A stretch of 64,000 bases of DNA from positions 1-64,000 of the forward strand of contig CAZTCX010000001.1 of NCBI GenBank assembly GCA_964612515.1. Direction: 5' to 3'. This DNA is from SABY01 sp964612515. Its GTDB lineage: Bacteria > Bacteroidota > Bacteroidia > Bacteroidales > 4484-276. The notes under the pieces are model-generated. The model was not told the DNA's origin. It saw nothing but the letters and a program-made list of their open reading frames with translations, and made no database searches. Of this stretch, positions 6,915 to 14,357 are shown one piece after another. A program made the translations under genes and the position numbers. Every line of letters starts with the position of its first letter. Position 1 is the stretch's first letter.

Positions 6915-7383
6915 CTTCGATACGCTGCGCGACGATAACCTGCCATTTATCATGCGCACGCCCATCCTGCAGCAGCTCATTAGTGTGCTGCAGGGCGAGG
7001 CCGTAGCTGCACATCGCAGGTTTACGGAGTTCAGGCGTGTTACCGAAATCAGGCTGGCGCACAACGGACAGGTGTATCTGTTGCGCAAGATTCTCAACGA
7101 TACCTTCGATCCGTTTGGCGGGCGCATTACCATCATTGACGCAGTGATACCCGACGACAGATATATATCCAACCGCGGCAACTTACATCAGAGTTACCTG
7201 GCAACCAATGCCGAAGTAACTAACCAGTTCTACATAGGCCAGCCTCCCGCATATTTTGGCGAATACGACTTTATCGTTACCTGCCCGATTCATTTACAAA
7301 AAAAGACAATACTCATCCGGCAAATGGTGGATACCTACAAGCAGGCCGGCAAAACATATACACTTAAATTTGACGCACAATGA
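6901..7383 (+). CDS. baseplate/tail protein I-like
   Basis: A 160-residue protein following the J-like gene with a 14-base overlap, the place held by gpI (P2) or gp48 (Mu), which connect wedge to fibres. It begins MYSVNFDTLRDDNLPFIMRTP and has helical first half and beta second half, ending KQAGKTYTLKFDAQ, a segment that recalls tail proteins with a carbohydrate-like sandwich. No firm motif; assigned by order. Confidence 0.5.
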   Translation: MYSVNFDTLRDDNLPFIMRTPILQQLISVLQGEAVAAHRRFTEFRRVTEIRLAHNGQVYLLRKILNDTFDPFGGRITIIDAVIPDDRYISNRGNLHQSYLATNAEVTNQFYIGQPPAYFGEYDFIVTCPIHLQKKTILIRQMVDTYKQAGKTYTLKFDAQ

Positions 7384-8138
7384 AACGACTGATCACCTAT
7401 AACGACAACACTTATATGCCCCTATGGCAAACCGACCTTAAGTTTGTCCAGGATAACATAGAACAGGTACTAATACAGCTCGGCAGTACCTTTGCCGCGG
7501 GGCGCAGCATGTACATCATAGCCGGCTGCATCCTTACCGTGGCCGCCGGGAAATACAGCGTGACACAAGGTTTGGTAATGATGGATGGCGAAGTACTCTA
7601 TGTGCCTGCGCAGGAAGTAAGCTCATTTGGCGTATTTCAGCCCCACATCCGCAAAAAACAGATTTACAACCCGATGGGCGAAAAGCAGTTTTTACTTTCG
7701 GATAATCAAACCGAGTTCCGCAACACGTGGGATGATAGCTATGGCGAACTTGCTGCACAGCCTGATCCGGAACCACTGCCCGGCAAGCTTTATTTACGAG
7801 ATGCCAAATCGGTGATGGAGATCATACAGGAGCAAACGCAGGTACCCGACACCGGATGGGTGGAGCTGCCGACTATCAACAACTGGATATGGGATTCTGC
7901 AAAAGTGTATTACCGCGTGGTTGGTAAACAGGCCTTCCTTCGTGGCGACATAATAGGCGATGACGCTTCATCGCGATACTTCGCCAATGTGCCGGCAGCC
8001 TATGCGCCCGGGCAGGCTACAAAAATATATGGTGCAGCGGGCTTTAACATCATAGCTGAGCCTTCAGGAAAACTAAAAGTTGCAGAAGATTACCTGAATA
8101 TCAGTGTAATCCTTGATGGCATAAGCTGGGTACTATGA
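7380..8138 (+). CDS. tail fibre or baseplate-distal structural protein
   Basis: A 252-residue protein with ATGA overlap to the genes on both sides. The N-terminal half carries helices and strands (DLKFVQDNIEQVLIQLGSTFAAG, then SVTQGLVMMDGEVLYVPAQ). The C-terminal part has YYRVVGKQAFLRGDIIGDD and PAAYAPGQATKIYGAAG, resembling the small beta-sandwich ends of phage fibre proteins. This suggests a fibre base or receptor-binding part. No specific family recognised. Confidence 0.5.
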   Translation: MKRLITYNDNTYMPLWQTDLKFVQDNIEQVLIQLGSTFAAGRSMYIIAGCILTVAAGKYSVTQGLVMMDGEVLYVPAQEVSSFGVFQPHIRKKQIYNPMGEKQFLLSDNQTEFRNTWDDSYGELAAQPDPEPLPGKLYLRDAKSVMEIIQEQTQVPDTGWVELPTINNWIWDSAKVYYRVVGKQAFLRGDIIGDDASSRYFANVPAAYAPGQATKIYGAAGFNIIAEPSGKLKVAEDYLNISVILDGISWVL

Positions 8139-8407
8139 GCATAATAGTAAAACAAGGGCAAACGCTATTCGACATAGCATTGCAATACTGCGGCAGCGCC
8201 GATGCAGCATTTGAAATAGCACGCATCAACAACCGCAACATTACCGACGATCCGGCGCCAGGGGATGTGTTAAAGCTGCCCCATGTGCGCGATAAGCGTG
8301 TGGTCAAGTATTTTGCAGATTATAAGCTCATACCTGCCTCTGCTATTATCGAAAAGAAAGAGGGCATCGGGTATTGGATCATTCAGTCGGACTTTATTAC
8401 AACATAA
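8135..8407 (+). CDS. LysM-domain tail protein
   Basis: A 90-residue protein that opens with a LysM module (residues 1-50): VKQGQTLFDIALQYCGSADAAFEIARINN and GDVLKLP. In contractile tails small LysM proteins act as internal adaptors at the baseplate rather than peptidoglycan binders. The usual place is between tape measure and hub, so a LysM gene among fibre genes is slightly unusual. ATGA overlap with the preceding gene. Confidence 0.75.
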   Translation: MSIIVKQGQTLFDIALQYCGSADAAFEIARINNRNITDDPAPGDVLKLPHVRDKRVVKYFADYKLIPASAIIEKKEGIGYWIIQSDFITT

Positions 8408-8419
8408 AAAAAGAATAAA

Positions 8420-9199
8420 ATGGCACAAAAAAGCAGGAATGTATTAAAAACATACTTCGAGACTGGCGACAAACCCACACAACAGGAATTTGGCGACCTA
8501 ATAGATTCGTTGATGAACATCGTTGACGACGATCCGGTGCAGGGACCCTCCGGTGCCGATGGCCGAACGGTAGAGATACGTCGCGGAGCATCGGCAATAG
8601 AATGGAGATACCAGGGCGAGACGCTATGGAAAATATTGATTCAGCTCACAGAGCTACAGGGCACACCCGGCATACAAGGGTTGCGTGGCCTGGCAGGTAG
8701 TGAGGTGGAGCTGCGCGAAGGCGCTACGCACATACAATGGCGCTATGTGGGCGGCGAGAGCTGGATTGACCTGATAGCTATTGCCGACATCACCGGGCCC
8801 GCCGGGCACTATACCGCCGAACAGATACGCGATATGCTGCATACCCTCATGGGCATCGAAAGACTGTCGGCTGCTAAAGTGAAGTACGATGAGGAGGCGA
8901 GCGTATTTGAAGCTATTGCGCAACTCACATCTATAGTCAACAGCAAACAAAAAGCGTTGATCCAGGAGCGATTCATCTACGATGGCGAAGAGGGCGGCAC
9001 ATTTACAATGGCGGGCGTAGTAAAACCGGTCTTTTTTAACGTAAACAGAGTGCCTTATGCCGGCAAGCAGGGCGCCAACTATGACGGCTACGACTATAAG
9101 TATAGCTATTTGACGAATAACACGGTAATTACCCTCAACCCCGGCCTGCAACTCATGTTTCGCCGTAACGATATAATCGACATACTTTACACACTATGA
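8420..9199 (+). CDS. fibre protein with collagen-like repeats
   Basis: A 259-residue protein with Gly-X-Y runs at residues about 42-50 (GPSGADG) and about 80-90 (GTPGIQGLRGLAG). Each is followed by a similar about 35-residue block, TVEIRRGASAIEWRYQGETLW and VELREGATHIQWRYVGGESW, so the unit is duplicated. The C-terminal part (from about 185) is a beta-rich tip. Collagen-like repeats trimerise phage fibres. The motif FETGDKPTQQEFGDLIDSL near the start is common in Bacteroidota surface and phage proteins. Confidence 0.65.
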   Translation: MAQKSRNVLKTYFETGDKPTQQEFGDLIDSLMNIVDDDPVQGPSGADGRTVEIRRGASAIEWRYQGETLWKILIQLTELQGTPGIQGLRGLAGSEVELREGATHIQWRYVGGESWIDLIAIADITGPAGHYTAEQIRDMLHTLMGIERLSAAKVKYDEEASVFEAIAQLTSIVNSKQKALIQERFIYDGEEGGTFTMAGVVKPVFFNVNRVPYAGKQGANYDGYDYKYSYLTNNTVITLNPGLQLMFRRNDIIDILYTL

Positions 9200-9747
9200 A
9201 CAACGACCTGAGACGCCTGCGCAAAGAGCAACTGCACAATGATGCACTTATTATCGACAATAACCGAGGTGTAATACCTATAGGTAATGAGGAGATAATG
9301 CACAGCGCGCTCTCAGGCGATTATTGGCTTTGCAACACCGAGGCACCTATTTTCATCAACGACCTGCTGCTTCAGGATGGCGACGAACTGAAAGCAATTA
9401 TCGATATCCCAGGCGTGATCGACGTAGCAGCTATTCAGCAAAAGCGCTGGAAACTTACCAAAGCCCGTGCAGTGAATGGGCAAACCGTACGTGCCGAGGT
9501 GCAGCTCGTAGTGGATGAGGTTAATTACAATTATGACACTAAACACCTTGAGATTGGGGTAATACTGCTCGAAGGCGACAACGTGAACATGTATGTAAAC
9601 GGACTAAAATATACCAACACGGGCCCTAATAATGCGCTGACGTATGAACCAGGGGTTACTAACGTCGTGTGGATACCCTTCAACGCAAAGTTTGAATTAG
9701 AAAATGGAGATCACGTAGAAATAGAATTATTTAATTATGAAAACTAA
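9196..9747 (+). CDS. fibre-associated protein of unknown function
   Basis: A 183-residue protein, ATGA overlap with the fibre gene before it. Mostly predicted beta strands (VRAEVQLVVDEVNYNY, LEIGVILLEGDNVNMYVNGLKY, FELENGDHVEIELFNYEN). It may be a structural or tip protein of the fibre. No recognised family. Confidence 0.55.
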   Translation: MNNDLRRLRKEQLHNDALIIDNNRGVIPIGNEEIMHSALSGDYWLCNTEAPIFINDLLLQDGDELKAIIDIPGVIDVAAIQQKRWKLTKARAVNGQTVRAEVQLVVDEVNYNYDTKHLEIGVILLEGDNVNMYVNGLKYTNTGPNNALTYEPGVTNVVWIPFNAKFELENGDHVEIELFNYEN

Positions 9748-9750
9748 AAC

Positions 9751-9757
9751 AAGGAGG
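9751..9757 (+). promoter_or_regulatory. strong Shine-Dalgarno AAGGAGG before the tail fibre
   Basis: AAGGAGG ends 5 bases before ATG at 9763. Most Bacteroidota genes, including nearly all others in this window, lack a clear Shine-Dalgarno sequence and have A-rich leaders, so this one is unusual and fixes the start of the fibre gene. Confidence 0.7.
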
Positions 9758-9762
9758 CAAAA

Positions 9763-10818
9763 ATGCTTTTAATGAAACAAATACAGGGACTTGTCGAGAA
9801 GTTTGGCGATTTCCTGTTAAAAACCAACAACCTAAGCGACCTGCCCGATAAGGCAGCCGCTCGCGCATCGCTCGAACTGGGCAATGCAGCAACGAAAGAC
9901 ACCGGGACAGGAGCATCCAACGTGGCTTTAGGCAACCACCTGCACACAGGCGTGTACGCACCCAACGCCCACGTGACCAATACCAGCAACCCGCACGCTG
10001 TTACAAAAGCGCAGGTAGGGCTGGGCAACGTAACCAATGATGCACAGGTAAAGAAGTCAGCCAGCAGCGTTAACGGAAATGTGCCTGTGTGGGCAGGCAC
10101 CGGCGGCGATCAGCTCAGCACCGGGTTTAGTGTGAATATTGACTTGCTGGTAAATGAGGTATCACAAACGCAACTGGCTACTGCACAGGCCATAAAGGCG
10201 TACGTCGATCAGATCATTGGCGCGCAAAATGCAATGGTGTATCAGGATGCTATCGACTGTAGCACCAATCCAAACTATCCTGCTGCCGACAAAGGCTGGA
10301 CGTACGAGATAGCCGTGAGCGGCAAAATAGGCGGTGCGTCAGGTCTCATCGTTAGTGCCGGCGACCACATAGTGTGTAAGCTCGACGGCTCACCGGCAGG
10401 CACCCACGCCGCAGTAGGCGCCAACTGGAATGTAATCAGACTTACATCCAACGGCACCGTAGTAGGCCCCTCATCGGCACATGACGACCGTATTGCTGTG
10501 TTTGACGGCGTGACTGGACGATTGATTAAAGAAGGAACTAAAGAAATATCGCAGCTTCAGGATAAACTAACAGGCCAGCAGGACATTCTTACTAACAAAA
10601 GCGCGGCTATTAACACAGCATTGAATATCACTACTGCATTTAGCCACACGCCATCTACAGCTGTGCCTGTTGCAGTTTTCGTAAACGGCGCATTTATACC
10701 CGAAGGTAACCCAACCACCACCTCGGAAAGATGGAGCCGTACAGGAACTACGCTTACAATTAAGCTTCCTTACGTACTCGAAACCACGGACGAAATCGTT
10801 CTGCTTTATTCATATTAA
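9763..10818 (+). CDS. tail fibre protein with phage tail repeats
   Basis: A 351-residue protein. Near residues 27-95 it carries the alanine/threonine-rich repeats of tail fibres: LSDLPDKAAARASLELGNAA, NTSNPHAVTKAQVGLGNVTN. The middle has NVIRLTSNGTVVGPSSAHDDR, and the end is a beta tip (TSERWSRTGTTLTIKLPYVL). Such proteins bind the cell surface and decide target range. The start is fixed by an AAGGAGG. A hairpin follows the stop. Confidence 0.8.
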   Translation: MLLMKQIQGLVEKFGDFLLKTNNLSDLPDKAAARASLELGNAATKDTGTGASNVALGNHLHTGVYAPNAHVTNTSNPHAVTKAQVGLGNVTNDAQVKKSASSVNGNVPVWAGTGGDQLSTGFSVNIDLLVNEVSQTQLATAQAIKAYVDQIIGAQNAMVYQDAIDCSTNPNYPAADKGWTYEIAVSGKIGGASGLIVSAGDHIVCKLDGSPAGTHAAVGANWNVIRLTSNGTVVGPSSAHDDRIAVFDGVTGRLIKEGTKEISQLQDKLTGQQDILTNKSAAINTALNITTAFSHTPSTAVPVAVFVNGAFIPEGNPTTTSERWSRTGTTLTIKLPYVLETTDEIVLLYSY

Positions 10819-10829
10819 CAATCAAGACC

Positions 10830-10864
10830 AACACTATCTGGACGCTGTCCGGATAGTGTTTTAT
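10830..10864 (+). terminator. hairpin after the tail fibre gene
   Basis: A 14-bp stem with one G-T wobble (10830-10843 with 10847-10860), loop GCT, followed by TTAT. The T-run is short, so termination may be partial. It lies between the fibre gene and the last gene of the cluster, which may therefore be transcribed less or separately. Confidence 0.65.
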
Positions 10865-10876
10865 GCCTTTAGTAAA

Positions 10877-11377
10877 ATGTTAAAAGCCAAACAAACAATA
10901 CCCCGTGAGGTGCACATATTTCCGCATCAGTTTATGTTGCCAGCTATTAATGCGGCCACCTATTTGCCAGATATAATGAATAGCTCCCTGTCATTCAGTG
11001 AGCGGCGGCAAGAGGTTGCTTACGTACGTATCCCACACCTCACCTCGCGCCCCACGCAATTCACCGCAAGGATGCTGTTCTATACCCCTGCCTTCATTTT
11101 TACAAATGTTGAGGCATTTATGAAAGTGTCAGCTTCCTATCAGGTGATTCCGACTACAATTAATTTTTTTATGCTTTCGATCGAGGAAGAATTGTTTTTA
11201 AGAACCAACACGAAAGACCTGGTTGACATATCTTCAACATCCAATACGATTAGTCCGATAGGGTATAATAGTAATTTAAAAGATTGCGACCTGGTAATCC
11301 GCGTGTCGCGCGACTTAACCAACAACACCCTGGATGGCGAACTAAGGGTGCTGAAGCTAATTTTAGAATTTTCATAG
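10877..11377 (+). CDS. last gene of the tail cluster, unknown function
   Basis: A 166-residue protein beginning MLKAKQTIPREVHIF. I place the start at the ATG at 10877 and not at the upstream GTG inside the hairpin. Rich in Thr, Ser, Phe and Leu with strands such as TQFTARMLFYTPAFIF and CDLVIRVSRDL; no motif recognised. Placement after the fibre suggests a receptor-binding tip, a fibre chaperone or an unrelated moron. Confidence 0.5.
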   Translation: MLKAKQTIPREVHIFPHQFMLPAINAATYLPDIMNSSLSFSERRQEVAYVRIPHLTSRPTQFTARMLFYTPAFIFTNVEAFMKVSASYQVIPTTINFFMLSIEEELFLRTNTKDLVDISSTSNTISPIGYNSNLKDCDLVIRVSRDLTNNTLDGELRVLKLILEFS

Positions 11378-11577
11378 AGAACCTATTTCAACAATAAAGC
11401 GAACTATTAACTTTTGAATAAAAAACCACCGAAGGGTGGACTCGCCTGGCGAATCTCATAGCCACCGATGGTTGATATTCATTAAGTGTGACGAATCAAA
11501 AGCACTTAATTAATTCACATTTCGTTTTGAAAACAATTACATTTCGATTTTGCGATTATAATAAACGGAAAACAAAA

Positions 11578-11612
11578 AGAGCGAACCAATACTGGTTCGC
11601 TCTTTTTTTTTT
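11578..11612. terminator. bidirectional intrinsic terminator ending the tail cluster
   Basis: AGAGCGAACCA (11578-11588) pairs perfectly with TGGTTCGCTCT (11593-11603) around the loop ATAC, followed by nine T on the plus strand and preceded by an A-run that serves as a T-run on the minus strand. It closes the plus-strand tail genes and also the minus-strand gene ending at 11663. The rest of 11378-11662 contains no gene that I can support. Confidence 0.9.
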
Positions 11613-11662
11613 AAAGCAGCTTTTAATCGGATTTTGTAACCCGGAGGTTTTTGCCTGGATAT

Positions 11663-12961
11663 TTAAAGAATCACTAATTTTGACTTTGCCTGCTTTCCCG
11701 ACACATCTTCCAGGCTGATAAAATAGATGCCCGGGCGCCATTGCGAAGCATCAATAAGTAATGATTGCCGGCCGTGATCAATTTCTTTGGAGAATATCAC
11801 ACTTCCGCGGCTGTCGCAAACTTTGATGGTAGCTTCGGAACCCGTGCCAGGCAAACCGACCACAAAACTTCCCTTTGCCGGGTTGGGCGTAATGATCAAT
11901 TCAGCCAGATTACCGGTCGGCTTCTCATCGATACTGACCCAACCGCCGTTGGTGGTTTTGAACAATTGATTGTTGTAGGCAAAATATCCAATGTTTGCGT
12001 TAAGCATTTGCAGATGTTGGGAGCGGTCAATATAAAAGGGATCGAAAGGGATTTTTAGTTGTGCTGTCCAGCTTTGCCAGGAATCGTTGGTATAGGCAAG
12101 GTTCATGGTATCGATCATCGATCCAAAGCCCGATGTTACCACTACACCATAGGCCTCCTGCCGCGAAAGCAAATCGACAATGACAAGTGATACCTGCTGA
12201 TTTTCCCAGGTCACGCCTTCGTCCATCGAATAAAATACCCCCTCCCATGTGTGGGCGTAAAGGCAAGTGCCATCCAAGCTTAAGCCTATTTTATGGAACA
12301 TATTGTTGTCGTTAAGTTGCAATACTTGTGTCCATGTGCTGCCCTGGTCATCGCTTCGCAGCAACATGCCTGTATATTGTGGAAAAGGCGGATTGTTGTC
12401 GGAGACTTCAAAGCTTGCCAGCACTACCTCATCGTTGAGGCAAAGGATATGGTCGAAATAGCCTTCCTGTTCGGTGAAATAAACTTGCTCTGCAGGTTGA
12501 TCCGGGCCAATCCCTCCTAATTTGTAGATAGCCTGGCCTGTGATTGAACTTTCTATATCAAAAGCTGCACAAAAGCCCAGGTTGCTGTTTAAAAAATCTA
12601 CCGCTTGCGGAAAAAAGATATTGGGGCTTACCTCATTCCACAGTGCGCCACTGTTGGTACTTACCATAAAACTTGAATTACCCCAATTGTTTCCCAATGC
12701 AAGGTAATTGCTGTTGCCGAAGACAAAAAAGTCAGCCATGGATGCCATTTGATTCGGATAAATAATTTGCTCCCAGCTTTGCCCTCCGTCCTGGGTCATC
12801 TTGATGAATCCATTATCGGCTAATAACACCCCCGTTTGTTCATCGAAAAATTTGATGTTATTCAGTAAATAAACGTCTGTTGTTGAATAAATCTGTTGCC
12901 ATTGTGCTGATAGCACAAGCGGAAAGATCATTGCAATAATAAAGTAGATTGATTTTTTCAT
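11663..12961 (-). CDS. secreted protein with T9SS type A sorting domain
   Basis: A 432-residue protein. MKKSIYFIIAMIFPLVLSAQ is a signal peptide, which fixes the start at 12961 rather than the longer frame at 13000. The middle (about 25-340) repeats blocks such as GFIKMTQDGGQSWEQI and LLRSDDQGSTWTQVLQL, the pattern of BNR/YCF48-like beta-propeller proteins. The last about 80 residues (LIITPNPAKGSF, then GIYFISLEDVSG and KSKLVIL) form a T9SS type A C-terminal signal, so the protein is exported across the outer membrane and anchored or released. The binding partner is unknown. Confidence 0.85.
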   Translation of the reverse strand: MKKSIYFIIAMIFPLVLSAQWQQIYSTTDVYLLNNIKFFDEQTGVLLADNGFIKMTQDGGQSWEQIIYPNQMASMADFFVFGNSNYLALGNNWGNSSFMVSTNSGALWNEVSPNIFFPQAVDFLNSNLGFCAAFDIESSITGQAIYKLGGIGPDQPAEQVYFTEQEGYFDHILCLNDEVVLASFEVSDNNPPFPQYTGMLLRSDDQGSTWTQVLQLNDNNMFHKIGLSLDGTCLYAHTWEGVFYSMDEGVTWENQQVSLVIVDLLSRQEAYGVVVTSGFGSMIDTMNLAYTNDSWQSWTAQLKIPFDPFYIDRSQHLQMLNANIGYFAYNNQLFKTTNGGWVSIDEKPTGNLAELIITPNPAKGSFVVGLPGTGSEATIKVCDSRGSVIFSKEIDHGRQSLLIDASQWRPGIYFISLEDVSGKQAKSKLVIL

Positions 12962-13032
12962 AGCGTTAATTTTTTTGAGTTTTTTTTCAAAAATGCCCAC
13001 TTTTTAAATTTCGATCCCATGCGCCAAATTTA

Positions 13033-13040
13033 CAAAAATA
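13033..13040 (-). promoter_or_regulatory. -7 promoter box of the T9SS substrate gene
   Basis: Minus strand reads TATTTTTG, matching the Bacteroidota -7 consensus TAnnTTTG; an overlapping second match TAAATTTG lies at 13025-13032. About 70 bases upstream of the ATG. The -33 box is not obvious. Confidence 0.45.
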
Positions 13041-13209
13041 ATCCTCACCCAGCAATTGATCCCGGCAATTGATTCATTTCCTTCACCACTGAATTTTCAA
13101 TCGGGCGTGATACGCTTTTTCCAGGTATAGTTTTCTGCATTTCACTCCTCAATTTGAGCACTTCGGCGTTTTAGTGGCCTGATTTCCCACCCATTCCTTT
13201 TATGCAACT

Positions 13210-13217
13210 TATTTTTG
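13210..13217 (+). promoter_or_regulatory. -7 promoter box of the RND operon
   Basis: TATTTTTG matches TAnnTTTG and is 31 bases before the ATG at 13249. It heads the three-gene efflux operon. The 13001-13209 stretch shows nothing else. Confidence 0.5.
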
Positions 13218-13248
13218 TATCTTATTGATTTTAAAAAGTATTACAAAA

Positions 13249-14346
13249 ATGGGAAATATGAATTATAAAACTTCAAACCCGCAAAGCTTCTTTTATGCCA
13301 TTGGCATTGCAGTGATTCTGGCGGTATTAACTTCCTGCGGATCGGGCAATGGAAAAGATTCGGGTACTTACGTCAAGGTTGTAAAAACGGCCTGGGTTCA
13401 TCAGGACTCATTGCCTGAGCTAAAGCAGTTTCCGGCGACAGTTGAAGAAAACCAAAAGATTAACCTGGCTTTTCGCGTGGCCGGCCCCGTCAACAAAATT
13501 CATGTTCGTGCAGGGGATTATGTGAAAAAAGGACAGTTGATTGCTGAAATGGACCGCCGCGATTATGAAGTGCAAAAAGCAGCCGCACAGGCACAGGCAG
13601 AGCAACTGCGCTCGGAATATGCCCGCGTGGAACAATTGCACCAGCGCAATAGCATTGCCGACAACGACTACGAAAAAATGAAGGCGGGCAAAGAGATGGC
13701 AGAGGCCCAATTGAAAAACGCCAACGACCAGTTAAACGACACCAGGCTCTACGCGCCATTTTCGGGTTATGTGGCCGAGGTGATGTTCGACGACGGCGCA
13801 CTGGTAAATCACGGAACGCCCATCGCTACGTTGGTTGACGTGAGCAAGCTGCGGGTAGAACTGAATGTGCCGCCCTCCATGTTTTTGAAAAGGGATGCGA
13901 TTACAAAAATTGAATGTGTGCAGGAAGATATCCCCGGAAAAACCTTTGCGCTTACGCTGGATAATTTTAACATCAAAGCCAACAACAACGGCCTCTACAC
14001 CATTTATCTGCACCACACGCCTGACGCAAATTCTTTATTAGCACCCGGAATGAATGTTTCTGTAAATGTCTATTCCGCTGTGTCCAATAGCTCGCTGGTA
14101 AGTATTCCGGCAAGTGCAGTATTCGAAAAGGAGAATCAAAACTATGTATGGCTTGTCGAAAACAACACAATTCACAGCAGAAAAATAGTGCTCAGCAAGC
14201 AGATCAGAGATGGAAATCTGCAGGTATCCGACGGCCTCAAAGGAGGCGATCAGGTGGTGATTGGTGGCCTCAATCTTTTGTCGGAAAACGACACGGTGAA
14301 GGTGGTGGCACCGGCGAGCAAATCAAATGTTGGTAATCTGTTGTAA
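13249..14346 (+). CDS. RND efflux periplasmic adaptor (membrane fusion protein)
   Basis: A 365-residue lipoprotein. After an N-terminal hydrophobic segment comes LAVLTSCGSG, a lipobox with the acylated Cys near residue 32. GPVNKIHVRAGDYVKKGQLIAEMD is the first half of the lipoyl domain and ARLYAPFSGYVAEVMFDDGALVNHGTPIATL-type sequence near residue 165 is the second, with a helical hairpin between. The adaptor links the inner-membrane pump at 14358 to the TolC protein at 17504. The ATG at 13249 is used; the frame extends upstream only to a TTG at 13225. Confidence 0.9.
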   Translation: MGNMNYKTSNPQSFFYAIGIAVILAVLTSCGSGNGKDSGTYVKVVKTAWVHQDSLPELKQFPATVEENQKINLAFRVAGPVNKIHVRAGDYVKKGQLIAEMDRRDYEVQKAAAQAQAEQLRSEYARVEQLHQRNSIADNDYEKMKAGKEMAEAQLKNANDQLNDTRLYAPFSGYVAEVMFDDGALVNHGTPIATLVDVSKLRVELNVPPSMFLKRDAITKIECVQEDIPGKTFALTLDNFNIKANNNGLYTIYLHHTPDANSLLAPGMNVSVNVYSAVSNSSLVSIPASAVFEKENQNYVWLVENNTIHSRKIVLSKQIRDGNLQVSDGLKGGDQVVIGGLNLLSENDTVKVVAPASKSNVGNLL

Positions 14347-14357
14347 AAAATCCGGCC

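Noticed and set aside
11488..11718. 76-codon plus-strand frame after the tail cluster
   Set aside because: It runs through the terminator hairpin and into the opposite gene; it has no start context and no similarity.
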